From Sulfuricurvum sp. (GTDB lineage: Bacteria > Campylobacterota > Campylobacteria > Campylobacterales > Sulfurimonadaceae), in assembly GCF_030691015.1 (NCBI RefSeq), contig NZ_JAUYFF010000002.1, positions 124,001-188,000 of the forward strand: a DNA stretch of 64,000 nucleotides, given 5' to 3'. The position numbers and the translations under genes were made by a program. The notes beneath the pieces were generated by a model, which did no database searches, was not told the DNA's origin, and was given only the letters and a program-made list of their open reading frames with translations. Below, one piece after another: positions 52,426 to 61,702 of this stretch; within the stretch, counting starts at the first letter, position 1, and the number at the start of each line of letters is the position of its first letter.

Positions 52426-54230
52426 GTTTAAAAACTAAAATATTGCTTCTTCTGAGTTCTGTTATCCTCGGGGTAGCTACGATTGTAGCCACGTACAGTA
52501 TCTTGCATGATAAAGACCAGTATGAGGCTCGGATGAGCGATATTTATCAAAGCGTCCGTCTTAATTACGAAGAAACGCTTCACGATATCGTCCGTTTCTA
52601 TGTATCACGCGCAGATGCCAATATGAAAACGGAAGGGGTTTTAAACGCGTTTCGATCGAAAAATCATGATGCACTCTACCCTTTGATTGCACCGCGATGG
52701 GAAGTGATGCGTCAAGAGAATCCGATGCTCACTATCATGCAGTTTCACAATGCCGATGGAACATCACTTCTTCGGATGCACCAGCCCGAAGTTTACGGTG
52801 ATCCTATTGCCTCTCAACGTTCTATGGTAGCACATATTCACCGAGAGCATAAAACGGTTTACGGATTTGAAGAGGGACGGCAGGGATTGGCATTTCGTAT
52901 CCTCACTCCGGTGATTGAAGATGGAGTTTATTTGGGGGCTGTTGAATTTGGGATTGAAGCCTCTTACATTACCGATAAAATAAACCGCTATACCGGCTAT
53001 CAGTCTTTTTTTATGATCCAAGAAAATAATGTGGGGGTTTTAAGCGGTATCAGCAACTTCCTCCAAATCGGTGATATGTTAGCGATCAATGTATCCTCTA
53101 AGCTTCTCCCTTTGATCGAAAGTTATAAAAATCAGCATCAAATTCTTGAAAACAGTGTTATCAACTATGCGAATCAAACCTATGCTATGAAAGCTATTAT
53201 CGTCAACAATTATCTAAACCAGCCGATCGGAGCTGTCATTTTTGTTCAAGCGGTTGCTGATTTTTCAAATCATGTTTTTCAGATGATTATAGCTACGGCA
53301 TTGATCACGCTGGTGTTGATTTTTATTTTATGGATGATTGTCAGTCGGGTGTACGATACGGTTGCTGAAAAAATGAGTTTTCAAGAAGCCTACAATCAAA
53401 CCATTCTCGATGCCATCCCCTCACCTGTTATTGTTACGGACGGTCATCAGCTTATTGCCGCAAATAAAACGTTTCTAGCCTATTTTCACTATACAAATGT
53501 CGCCGCATTTAAGCGTGAGCATCAATGTGTATGTGAATATTTTGAAGAGGGAGATACCGAGGAATACCTTCTGCCGATGGTGAATGATCAGCGTTGGAGC
53601 GAATATATTTCCGATCATCCGTATGTCCATCATAAAGCTAAAATTACCATAGAGGGGAAAACGACCATTTTTGAGGTTAAACTCTCTGTATTGCGATTTC
53701 ATCAAGAGAAGCGGTATGTTGTTATTTTTACCGATATTTCATCGATACAAGCGCGCTCTATGACGGACCCGCTGACCGGGGTCGCCAATAGACTTCATTT
53801 TACAATGGTGTTTCAACATACCATTAATATGGCTCTTCGCGATCAAAAATCGTTGGGAGTCATCTTCTTTGATATTGACCATTTTAAAGAAGTAAACGAC
53901 TTATACGGACATCTGATTGGAGATGAGGCATTAAAACATATTGCCGCACTGGTGAAACAGCGGCTTCGAAAAAGTGATATTATCGCCCGTTGGGGAGGAG
54001 AAGAATTTATTATACTTTTACCGGATAGTTCATTGGAAGAGACGTTGAGTGTTGCCGAAATCCTTCGAAAAACGATTGAACTTGAAAATTTTGAAAGAGT
54101 GGGGCGAATTACCTGTTCGTTCGGGGTTGCGGCACTGAAGAATGATGAATCATCCGAAGAACTCCTCAACCGTTTAGATAAACTGTTATATAAAGCAAAA
54201 GAGAGCGGCCGTAATCGTGTCGTTTATTAA
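52422..54230 (+). CDS. Cache-like sensor-PAS-GGDEF diguanylate cyclase
   Basis: A 602-residue receptor. Two membrane segments (ILLLLSSVILGVATIVATYSI and IIATALITLVLIFILWMIV) flank a periplasmic Cache-like domain. That domain (TIMQFHNADGTSLLRMHQPEVYGD ... LTPVIEDGVYLGAVEFG) closely echoes the sensor of the upstream gene. A degenerate PAS domain (about 325-440) and GGDEF (WGGEEF, RxxD site RKSD) follow. Overlap with the upstream gene and the shared sensor type suggest that the two receptors respond to similar ligands, one with a phosphodiesterase and one without. Confidence 0.9.
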   Translation: MSLKTKILLLLSSVILGVATIVATYSILHDKDQYEARMSDIYQSVRLNYEETLHDIVRFYVSRADANMKTEGVLNAFRSKNHDALYPLIAPRWEVMRQENPMLTIMQFHNADGTSLLRMHQPEVYGDPIASQRSMVAHIHREHKTVYGFEEGRQGLAFRILTPVIEDGVYLGAVEFGIEASYITDKINRYTGYQSFFMIQENNVGVLSGISNFLQIGDMLAINVSSKLLPLIESYKNQHQILENSVINYANQTYAMKAIIVNNYLNQPIGAVIFVQAVADFSNHVFQMIIATALITLVLIFILWMIVSRVYDTVAEKMSFQEAYNQTILDAIPSPVIVTDGHQLIAANKTFLAYFHYTNVAAFKREHQCVCEYFEEGDTEEYLLPMVNDQRWSEYISDHPYVHHKAKITIEGKTTIFEVKLSVLRFHQEKRYVVIFTDISSIQARSMTDPLTGVANRLHFTMVFQHTINMALRDQKSLGVIFFDIDHFKEVNDLYGHLIGDEALKHIAALVKQRLRKSDIIARWGGEEFIILLPDSSLEETLSVAEILRKTIELENFERVGRITCSFGVAALKNDESSEELLNRLDKLLYKAKESGRNRVVY

Positions 54231-54595
54231 AAACTGAGTTTCAATGCACTTAAAATGGCTTGTTTCTCTTTTGCGGGATTTTCAAAGTACCGCTCTCTGA
54301 TATCATCTTCCAAAATGGAAATGTCATCGAAGAGTTCGGCATCATCTTTTTCAGGGAAATAGCGGTTTACTTCCTTTGCTACCTCTTCGAAGTACACTTC
54401 TGAGGCGTCCTCATCATTGAACAGCCCGATACGGTTGCCATGCTCGATGCTTGAGAGGGCTCGGAGCAGATAGAGCTGATCACATCGATCATCGTTGGCT
54501 TCGCTGTAGATCCATGTGTTGATCTGGGTAATCTCCGCGCGGTAAAGCTCGGTGGACTCTTTGATAATTTGTTTTTGAGTTTCCGTTAACGGCAT
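54227..54595 (-). CDS. Hypothetical acidic helical protein
   Basis: A 122-residue, strongly acidic helical protein that I do not recognise (ETQKQIIKESTELYRAEITQINTWIYSEANDDRCDQLYLLRALSSIEHGNRIGLFNDED ...). No signal, membrane segment or catalytic motif is visible. AAGGAACA precedes the start. It converges on the cyclase gene with a four-base overlap and follows the Nudix gene after 14 bases, so it is probably co-transcribed with it. Confidence 0.75.
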   Translation of the reverse strand: MPLTETQKQIIKESTELYRAEITQINTWIYSEANDDRCDQLYLLRALSSIEHGNRIGLFNDEDASEVYFEEVAKEVNRYFPEKDDAELFDDISILEDDIRERYFENPAKEKQAILSALKLSF

Positions 54596-54609
54596 AGGGT
54601 GTTCCTTAT

Positions 54610-55182
54610 TTAAATACTAAGATGTAATACGTCGTGCAGGAGAACATCAAGATCTTCTCGGGTAGCTCCTGCGAAAGCGTTTTCTAAAAATCGGTTGATC
54701 CCTTTATTCTCATGTTGAACCAGAGGGACAATTTTGATCCCTGTTATTTCAGACATAAAATGGGACTCATCCCCTTCTTCATAGGCATGCAATAAAATGG
54801 AGCGGGCAAAGTTGTTGAGAATATGGTAGTAAATATGCAAAAACTCTGCTTCCAGTACTTTTAGCCCATACAAATGGGTAACGATGCGACTCTCATGCGA
54901 AGCGATCGGGTCAATCTGTGAGGGTTTGATCGTGATACCTACCTCCTCTTTGATCTCTCTGACCAGAGCATCCATGAGGGTTTCATTCTTATCTACCGTT
55001 CCACCGGGAAACCCCATCCGTCCGTCCCACCGATCGATCATAATGAGAGCGGGGCATTTGAGATGCTGCATATCGTCTTTAAAGTATTTCCACGGCGAAA
55101 TTGATTCGACATAGATAGCTAAAAAGACGGCATTTTTTTTATCATGGTCGATGAAGCCAAAGGGTACTCTTCGTGTATGCAT
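54610..55182 (-). CDS. Nudix hydrolase
   Basis: A 190-residue Nudix protein with an exact Nudix box: GGTVDKNETLMDALVREIKEEVGI (shown here as GGTVDKNE, then seven residues, then REIKEEVGI). The surrounding region (RWDGRMGFPGG before it, an alpha/beta extension after it) is reminiscent of NUDT16-type RNA-decapping or dinucleotide hydrolases, but the substrate cannot be assigned. It lies in a leftward run with the rhodanese and DnaJ-like genes. Confidence 0.88.
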   Translation of the reverse strand: MHTRRVPFGFIDHDKKNAVFLAIYVESISPWKYFKDDMQHLKCPALIMIDRWDGRMGFPGGTVDKNETLMDALVREIKEEVGITIKPSQIDPIASHESRIVTHLYGLKVLEAEFLHIYYHILNNFARSILLHAYEEGDESHFMSEITGIKIVPLVQHENKGINRFLENAFAGATREDLDVLLHDVLHLSI

Positions 55183-55197
55183 AAGGATACTCTTTTT

Positions 55198-55608
55198 TTA
55201 CTGGGTGACGGGTAGCCCTTGGGCTTTCCATTCGGTAATTCCCCCTTTGATGTTGAGGGGTGTAAAGCCGTTTTCAACGAGGAGTCGTGAAGCGGCAATA
55301 CTTCGGTTTCCGCTGTGACAATAGACAAGAATCTTTTGATTTTTAACATTGGCGATTAGGGCGAGATTATTACTAAGGGTCTGTAACGGAATAAGAATTG
55401 AGCCGTCAATATGTTCTTTCGTAAATTCATCGGGTGTCCGTACATCGAGCAGGGTTACTTTTTCCCCTTTTTGGATCATCTCTTGTGCTTGCGCAGGGGA
55501 GATCGATTCAAAGTTGGTGAGAATCCACCCTTTTGTGTAGGCGGCGTAGCCGAGAATTCCGATAAAGAGTATCCAATACCCGAGATTAAGCAGTCGTTTT
55601 TTGTCCAT
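55198..55608 (-). CDS. Membrane-anchored rhodanese-like protein
   Basis: A 136-residue protein: N-terminal membrane anchor (LGYWILFIGILGYAAYTKGW) followed by a single rhodanese domain with DVRTPDEFTKEHIDGSILIPL and the active-site loop CHSGNRS (nucleophile Cys). Rhodaneses carry sulfane sulfur as a Cys persulfide; a sulfur-metabolising host would suit this, but the acceptor is unknown. Nine bases separate it from the DnaJ-like gene. Confidence 0.88.
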   Translation of the reverse strand: MDKKRLLNLGYWILFIGILGYAAYTKGWILTNFESISPAQAQEMIQKGEKVTLLDVRTPDEFTKEHIDGSILIPLQTLSNNLALIANVKNQKILVYCHSGNRSIAASRLLVENGFTPLNIKGGITEWKAQGLPVTQ

Positions 55609-55617
55609 ATAATTCCT

Positions 55618-56391
55618 TTACATTCCGCGCGATTTTTTGATCATCTCATAGGCGGCATTGATATCTTGTACCTTTTCCGTCGCCTCTTTGAGATACTCAT
55701 CCGAAGCCCCTTGCGATTTGATAATATCGGGGTGATATTCGCGAACGAGGGCTCGGTACGCTTTTTTGACTTCATCGTTTGTAGCTTGTGCCGTGAGTCC
55801 CAAGAGGATATACGCTTGATCGATTGAACTCTCTTTGACACTGTGGCGGTGATGTGAGCCGAAACGCTCCAGCATAGAGGCAAAATCTGCTTCGCTAAAG
55901 TGCAAATGCTTGGCAATCGCTCGAAGCATCTCCTCTTCCGCATGGCTGAGGGTTCCGTCGATATAGCTGAGATGAACCAAAAACTCCATCATCTTTTGAC
56001 GTTTATGAAGATCGTTTTCTAACGCTTTATAGAGCGCTTGTGCTACCGGATCGATATTGTGCGGAGCATTTTTCTCTTCATCGAAAATATCTTTGAGCAT
56101 TTTTTTGGTTGCTTCGGGATTAGGGAAAAGGGCGCTGATGTCACTGAACATATTGCTGACGAGTTCCGCTTCGAGTTCATCGACCCGACCGTCTGCTTTG
56201 GCCACTTTGGCACTGAGGGCGACAAAAAGACCCAGTTCGCTGTAGGCAAGGTTCTCTTTAGTGAGTTTAAACCCCGAAAACTGGCTTTTGGAGTAGGTAT
56301 GCTGGTTTTGGGAAAAGCTTCGCGAAAGCCAATAAAAAAGGGCGATAACGACTACTAAGATGATAATTTGAGTCACAGAGTATCCTGACAT
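55618..56391 (-). CDS. TerB/DjlA-like membrane J-domain protein
   Basis: A 257-residue protein with an N-terminal membrane segment (VTQIIILVVVIALFYWLS), a TerB-like helical domain (about 45-175; LFVALSAKVAKADGRVDELEAELVSNMF, HLSYIDGTLSHAEEEMLRAIA) and a C-terminal J domain (YILLGLTAQATNDEVKKAYRALVREYHPD, with the HPD motif). This is the DjlA architecture: a membrane-tethered co-chaperone stimulating DnaK. The ATG at 56391 is preferred; the frame is open 73 codons further upstream but that extension is not protein-like and would run back toward the divergent gene. Confidence 0.88.
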   Translation of the reverse strand: MSGYSVTQIIILVVVIALFYWLSRSFSQNQHTYSKSQFSGFKLTKENLAYSELGLFVALSAKVAKADGRVDELEAELVSNMFSDISALFPNPEATKKMLKDIFDEEKNAPHNIDPVAQALYKALENDLHKRQKMMEFLVHLSYIDGTLSHAEEEMLRAIAKHLHFSEADFASMLERFGSHHRHSVKESSIDQAYILLGLTAQATNDEVKKAYRALVREYHPDIIKSQGASDEYLKEATEKVQDINAAYEMIKKSRGM

Positions 56392-56484
56392 AAAAAGTAA
56401 GCGACAGTGTACCCGTAAAAAGTAACTGTGAGAAGTTTTTAGGTAAGTTATAATGGTGAAAATATGAGTTAAAGAAGGCACGAT

Positions 56485-57297
56485 ATGAAGATACCTCCCC
56501 TCATCTACGGCACGGCATGGAAAAAAGAGCAGACGGCAGATTTGGTAGAGACGGCGATTAGGAGCGGATTTAGAGGGATCGATACGGCGTGCCAGCCCAA
56601 ACACTACCATGAAGCGGGGGTAGGGGAAGCCTTGATGCGATTGAAATCTCTAGGGATAGAGCGTGAAGAGCTGTTTGTACAGACGAAATTTACCCCTCTC
56701 TCAGGGCAAGATCCCGCGCGTATTCCCTATGATCCAAAAGCCCCTTTGGAACTGCAGGTAGAGCAATCGTTTTCCGCCTCACGGCGTAATCTTCAGAGTG
56801 AATACGTCGATTCTCTGGTGCTCCACTCACCGCTGTTTCCGTATGCCAATCTCCTCAAAGTATGGGGTGCGATGGAGAAGATCGCTCATAGCGGTACAGC
56901 AGGTCAGATCGGCATCAGCAACTGTTATGATCTGGAATTACTCAAACGGCTCTATAGCGATGCGGAGGTAAAACCCTCTGTGGTGCAAAATCGTTTTTAC
57001 GCTGATAGCGGATACGATATCGGATTGCGACACTGGTGTGATGAGATGGGGATTATCTATCAGAGCTTTTGGTCTTTGACCGCCAACCCCCATATTCTGG
57101 GAAGCCGAGAGTTTTTCGCATTGACCCAAGAGTACAACAAAACCGAAGCACAGATACTCTATCGCTACCTTAATCAGATGGGGATCGTTCCGTTGATCGG
57201 ATCGACGTCAAAAGTGCATATTGCGGAAGATTTGGATATTTTCAGTTTCGAACTGCGCTTTGATGAGATCGCGAGTATCAGTGCCCTTTTGTTATAA
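56485..57297 (+). CDS. Aldo/keto reductase
   Basis: A 270-residue NAD(P)H-dependent oxidoreductase of the aldo/keto reductase family. Family marks are GFRGIDTACQPKHYHEAGVGEAL (catalytic Asp; the usual Tyr position carries the HYHE segment), LFVQTKFTP (Lys), DSLVLHSP (His), IGISNCY and the cofactor end VPLIGSTSKVHIAEDL. In many members the first motif reads DTAxxYxNE, so the Tyr assignment should be read with care. The substrate is unknown. It is divergent from the DnaJ-like gene. Confidence 0.85.
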   Translation: MKIPPLIYGTAWKKEQTADLVETAIRSGFRGIDTACQPKHYHEAGVGEALMRLKSLGIEREELFVQTKFTPLSGQDPARIPYDPKAPLELQVEQSFSASRRNLQSEYVDSLVLHSPLFPYANLLKVWGAMEKIAHSGTAGQIGISNCYDLELLKRLYSDAEVKPSVVQNRFYADSGYDIGLRHWCDEMGIIYQSFWSLTANPHILGSREFFALTQEYNKTEAQILYRYLNQMGIVPLIGSTSKVHIAEDLDIFSFELRFDEIASISALLL

Positions 57298-57304
57298 TCA
57301 CACA

Positions 57305-58018
57305 ATGAAACATATTTTTTTAATCCTCGCAATCGTATCACAGATAGCGAGTGCTAAAGTCATTAGTGCAACCTATGAGGTCTCCTATGGGATATTTCAG
57401 GCGATGGGGATTGCCGATGCACGTTTCGAGATCAAAGAGGATCAAACCTACGCTATCCGTATTGAAGCCCGCACTACCGGAATAGCCAAACTCCTTACTA
57501 ACAATCGGATCGAAACCTACGAAAGTCACGGATCACTCGTCGATGGAGTGTTGATTCCTCAAAAATACATCAAAATCAGACGAACCGATTCGAAAAAGAC
57601 GACCAAAATTTATACGTTTGACCACGTGAATAAAATCGTCTGGAGAGAGAATATCCAAAGCGATGAATGGGATAAGGTCAAAAATGAATTTTATGCGAGC
57701 GAAGATGTCCTCAGCCTCTTTTTTAATTTCAAAAATTATATGAAAGTACGGAAAGATCGCCCTTTTTATGTTATCGGAGGCAATAAAAAAGACGGTCGGA
57801 TCGATATCAATTTTCCCCGCGATGAAGCCCTGACACAGATGCAAGAGAAACTCGACATCAAGCAGGGTGATTTTGTAAAAGTGGTATTGAATGACCGTAT
57901 TTTCAGCAGTGCGCAGGGGGAATTGCTAATTAATCTCGATGAACAGGGATTGTGCGAAAAAGCGATTTTGGAGGATGTACTGCTGTTTGGGGATATTGTC
58001 GGCAAGCGGATAAAATAA
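57305..58018 (+). CDS. DUF3108-type exported protein
   Basis: A 237-residue protein with a signal peptide (KHIFLILAIVSQIASA) and the DUF3108 pattern: ATYEVSYGIFQAMGIADARFEIKEDQTYAIRIEARTTG ... FDHVNKIVWRE ... ASEDVLSLFFNFKNY. Periplasmic, function unknown. The ATG at 57305, seven bases after the preceding stop, is chosen because it begins the signal peptide; the frame upstream overlaps the aldo/keto reductase gene. Confidence 0.82.
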   Translation: MKHIFLILAIVSQIASAKVISATYEVSYGIFQAMGIADARFEIKEDQTYAIRIEARTTGIAKLLTNNRIETYESHGSLVDGVLIPQKYIKIRRTDSKKTTKIYTFDHVNKIVWRENIQSDEWDKVKNEFYASEDVLSLFFNFKNYMKVRKDRPFYVIGGNKKDGRIDINFPRDEALTQMQEKLDIKQGDFVKVVLNDRIFSSAQGELLINLDEQGLCEKAILEDVLLFGDIVGKRIK

Positions 58019-58055
58019 GTTTTAAGCCAAGAGGTGTTATCATTCCCTCAGTGAT

Positions 58056-58132
<77 letters not shown>

Positions 58133-58261
58133 CTTCTCTCTTTTTAAACAATCCTTTTTTACTTTCATACCGCACATTGTTCAAATGCAATAATTTTTTT
58201 CCATTGCTATCTTTTCCGCTATAATCTAAAAAAACAAAAAATCAATGTATAGGTTTTTATG

Positions 58262-58300
58262 ATGGAACAGTATGGTATTGATAATATGAAGAGAATATGA
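58262..58300 (+). CDS. Possible 12-residue leader ORF before the reverse transcriptase
   Basis: ATG at 58262 opens MEQYGIDNMKRI and stops in a TGA overlapping the RT start (ATGA). A TATAAT lies at 58220-58225 without a clear -35. Translational coupling is possible; chance is not excluded. Confidence 0.25.
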   Translation: MEQYGIDNMKRI

Positions 58301-61300
58301 TGAACAAATATGAATTTTTACAAGAAAATGATTTATTTACTGCATACAAAAAAACCAAGTGTGAACTCTTTAATGATAAAGCGAGTATTGCATCAGTCAA
58401 TATGTTGGTATTTGAAAGCGACTTAGATCAAGAGATCAAAAAACTTTTCAAAAAGCTTCAAAAATATGGACTCAAAAAGATCCAATGTAGTGATTATTGG
58501 GAAGTACCTAAATCTTTAAAATTATCCGAAGAAGAAAATTTAGATATACATTTTTTTTCCACTTCTCTTGAACATAATAAAAAAGCTACAAAAATTGAAA
58601 AACTACAATTTAGAAAAGTAATTAATTGTGGAATTGATTTACATATTATTTCGGCATTATGGGTCAATAAAATCGGTCACTATATAGATGCAGCATTTGG
58701 TAAAAATATTTATGGTTCTAGATTGACAAGAATTCAACCAATAAATCCATCATCATGCGAGTTTGATGGAGAGATTAAAGCATATAATATTGAATCACCA
58801 AGAATTTTTCAGCCATATCAATATCTCTATCAAAACTGGCGTAATAAAAGCTTTGATACAATAAAAGAATTGCATAAGACGACCTCAGTCATTACTATAA
58901 CTATGGATATATCAAGCTTTTTTCATAGCATCAAGCTTAATGATTTTACGACTCCTGAATTTTATAAAGAATTTAATCTTGATAGCATTTTTTCAGAAGA
59001 TGAAACACTAAAGATATTTCATGAAGATTTTGTTGCATTGCTGGCTAAATGGAATGAAAATGTGAATATGGATACTGGTGTACCTGTTGGGTTGTCAGCA
59101 TCACCAATTTTGGCAAATGCAGTTATGAAAAACTTTGATGAAGAAGTTGAACATTACCTTTCTCCAGCTTATTATGGTCGATATGTTGATGATATTTTAC
59201 TTGTATTATCAGACCCTGGAAATGTTGCATGTGGCAATGATGTTATAGATTGGCTAGTAAGTAAAAAAATACCATCGCTGGTTGATGATGGTGATGGACT
59301 ATTGTTTAGGAATCGATCACAAGAATTGAGATTTAAAAAAAGTAAGCAAAAAATATTTTTTCTAGATAAAAAAGCTGATTTAAGTCTATTGGAAGCAATG
59401 GAAGCAGAAATTCATGCAGTTTCTAGTGAATGGAGATTTCTGCCCGACATAGCTTGTGATAATTCTACGTTACTACGAAAAGTTATTGGATTTTATTCTG
59501 ATGGCAAAGAATTCAATGACGCTTTGAGAAAAATTGATGCAATTACTATGAAGCGCTTAGGATTGTCTCTTTTATTAAGTCATGCACATGCTCTTAATGA
59601 ATATATATCTCCATCAGAATGGAAAAATAAACGTATAGAGATTTATAAGCTACTGAATAATCATATTTTTGTTCCAAAAAATTTCTTTGATAATTATTTA
59701 TTTGTGCATCGCATTTTTAGACTTATGATTCACAGTGGTGATGGTGAAGAAGCACTTTGCTTTTTAAAAGAGGTACAAAATACGTTTGACCAACTTAAAA
59801 ATAATAGTGAAAGTGATAGTGAACGTGAATCTTCATTGGAATCTGAAATGAATTGGGAAAAGTTTGGAGCTTTTCATCAAACAATGTTCCAAGAAATTTT
59901 TATTGAGTCATTTTCTGTTGACAATAAAATGTCAAAAAAATATGCACAAAAAATTATTGATGAATTATTTCTTGATGGTACTTTTTTAAATGATCTAATA
60001 ATGGATTATCTCGAAGTAAAAAAAATAAAAATTGATAGTGAAAATGAAGATGAAGAAAGTGATTTTATTATTGCTGATGATATTGATATAGAAAAAAAGA
60101 AATCTCCCATAGAAATTATGGAAGAATTCAATCAAGATTTGTTTTTTCATGATCTTTCCTTTGATGGATATGCATCTATATCAACTAGGGCAATGTTAAT
60201 TGGTAATAAGAAGTCATTGTTTGAAAAATTATCAAAGAATAGAAAGTTATTCATACAAGAATTATCTTCATCTAACCCAGTATTAGATAATTTTATAGAA
60301 AAGGTTGCAGAATCCAAATCTATTTTAAAACTAGATTTATTTCCTCTTGTATTTCCGACAAGAATGTTTTCTCCTCTAGATGTTTCGATTGTTTATCCAT
60401 TTGAAAATACAAAGGAATATTTGGAGAATTTTTATGACTTTATTGATGCTTTGAGAGGTACACATTCAAAAGATGATCAAAAAAAAGAAAACTTTGATAA
60501 AGAAATCATAGATGTGCCATATAGTCTCTTGAAGCAAACTGCTTTAAAAAAAATAGGAATCACAAACTACCAAGTTGATGACAATGAATGGTATGACGCT
60601 GTAAAAAACAAACACGATAAAAGCTTAAGTCGTTACTGTAAATTGGAACAGATAGTGAATGAAGCCGTTAAGAAAAAACCACATTATTTGGTTTTACCAG
60701 AACTTTCTATACCAAGAGATTGGGCATGGCTAATCTCAAGAAAACTTATAGTGAATGGAATATCCTTAATAACTGGCGTTGAGTATTTGCATAACACAAT
60801 TAAGGGTAATAAATTTGTTCGTAATTCATTGATGATGTTTTTGACAACTGATGAATATGGATATAAAAGTGCACGTATGTTTAGACAAGATAAAGTTGAA
60901 GGTGCTCATCGTGAGTCTATTGAGATCAGAAATATTGTAGGTGCTTCATTAAAAGCAGACCGAAAATTTGAAAAAAAATACATTTACAATCATGGAGATT
61001 TTCACTTTGCTGGTTTGATATGTAATGAACTAACCGATGTTTCACATCGTCAATTTTTCAAAGGTAAAATTGATAATTTATTTATTGTTGAATGGAATCA
61101 AGATATAAAATCTTTTAATTCTCTCGTAGAAGCCTCTGCTTTAGATATTCATTGTTATATTTCTCAGGTAAACAATAGAAAATATGGTGATAGCCGAATT
61201 CGTGCACCGTATAAAGAAGATTATGAAAAAGATGTAGTGAGAATATTCGGTGGGAATCATGATTACTTGGTTGTTGGTGAAATTGACATAAAAAAATTAC

Positions 61301-61437
61301 GTGAGTTTCAATCATATAAAATATCTCCTACATCACCATTTAAACCTGTTCCCGCAGGATTTATTTTACACTCAAGTAGAGAAAAATGGGGAACCGGAAG
61401 CTTTGAATGTAGAGAGGAAGATGAAGAAGAAAATTAA
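58297..61437 (+). CDS. Defence reverse transcriptase-nitrilase fusion (DRT1/UG1 type)
   Basis: A 1046-residue fusion. The RT domain (about 95-370) has the catalytic MDISSFFHSI (D204), VPVGLSASPILANAVM (motif B) and YVDD (296-299), with FKKSKQKIFFLDKK after it. A helical middle (about 370-780) is unassigned. The C terminus (about 790-1030) is a nitrilase fold: E802 in LPELS, K866 in RQDKVEG and C909 in LICNEL. The spacing of 64 and 43 residues fits the Glu-Lys-Cys triad. This is the architecture of UG1 reverse transcriptases (DRT type 1) in phage defence. The gene is AT-rich and solitary downstream of tRNA-Gly. Confidence 0.92.
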   Translation: MMNKYEFLQENDLFTAYKKTKCELFNDKASIASVNMLVFESDLDQEIKKLFKKLQKYGLKKIQCSDYWEVPKSLKLSEEENLDIHFFSTSLEHNKKATKIEKLQFRKVINCGIDLHIISALWVNKIGHYIDAAFGKNIYGSRLTRIQPINPSSCEFDGEIKAYNIESPRIFQPYQYLYQNWRNKSFDTIKELHKTTSVITITMDISSFFHSIKLNDFTTPEFYKEFNLDSIFSEDETLKIFHEDFVALLAKWNENVNMDTGVPVGLSASPILANAVMKNFDEEVEHYLSPAYYGRYVDDILLVLSDPGNVACGNDVIDWLVSKKIPSLVDDGDGLLFRNRSQELRFKKSKQKIFFLDKKADLSLLEAMEAEIHAVSSEWRFLPDIACDNSTLLRKVIGFYSDGKEFNDALRKIDAITMKRLGLSLLLSHAHALNEYISPSEWKNKRIEIYKLLNNHIFVPKNFFDNYLFVHRIFRLMIHSGDGEEALCFLKEVQNTFDQLKNNSESDSERESSLESEMNWEKFGAFHQTMFQEIFIESFSVDNKMSKKYAQKIIDELFLDGTFLNDLIMDYLEVKKIKIDSENEDEESDFIIADDIDIEKKKSPIEIMEEFNQDLFFHDLSFDGYASISTRAMLIGNKKSLFEKLSKNRKLFIQELSSSNPVLDNFIEKVAESKSILKLDLFPLVFPTRMFSPLDVSIVYPFENTKEYLENFYDFIDALRGTHSKDDQKKENFDKEIIDVPYSLLKQTALKKIGITNYQVDDNEWYDAVKNKHDKSLSRYCKLEQIVNEAVKKKPHYLVLPELSIPRDWAWLISRKLIVNGISLITGVEYLHNTIKGNKFVRNSLMMFLTTDEYGYKSARMFRQDKVEGAHRESIEIRNIVGASLKADRKFEKKYIYNHGDFHFAGLICNELTDVSHRQFFKGKIDNLFIVEWNQDIKSFNSLVEASALDIHCYISQVNNRKYGDSRIRAPYKEDYEKDVVRIFGGNHDYLVVGEIDIKKLREFQSYKISPTSPFKPVPAGFILHSSREKWGTGSFECREEDEEEN

Positions 61438-61470
61438 AATAGCTAAAACGTAGACAGGCTAAATGTCTCA

Positions 61471-61540
61471 CGTCATTCCATACTTCTTGGGTAGATACGG
61501 AATCTAAGATGCTGAATCGAGTTCAGCATGACAAAACGAC
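61471..61540. repeat. Short palindromic interspersed-type element
   Basis: CGTCATTCC at the left end and ATGACAAAACGAC at the right frame two hairpins: ATTCC (61475-61479)/GGAAT (61499-61503), and a perfect ATGCTGAA-TCGAG-TTCAGCAT (61509-61529). GTCAT/ATGAC close the outer stem. The shape matches dispersed palindromic repeats common in bacterial genomes; only one copy was noticed in this window. Confidence 0.5.
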
Positions 61541-61620
61541 TTGAACGTAAAATGGGAATGATCCATGAAGATGATTTTAACGAGTTAAAAATGAGACTGA
61601 AAGAATTGATGAAGTTGTGA
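61528..61620 (+). pseudogene. Possible gene remnant downstream of the RT
   Basis: A 30-codon frame (MTKRLERKMGMIHEDDFNELKMRLKELMKL) begins inside the palindromic element. Its helical, charged end looks like the tail of a larger protein, so it may be the remnant of a gene interrupted by the repeat. The rest of 61438-61702 shows only a CTTGGG-TTGC-CCCAAG hairpin (61630-61645). Confidence 0.3.
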
Positions 61621-61702
61621 ATTGTTCCCCTTGGGTTGCCCCAAGAGTAGTCCCGAAGGAAATTTGTAAAAAAATTATAGCATAAATAGCAAATAATTAG
61701 TG

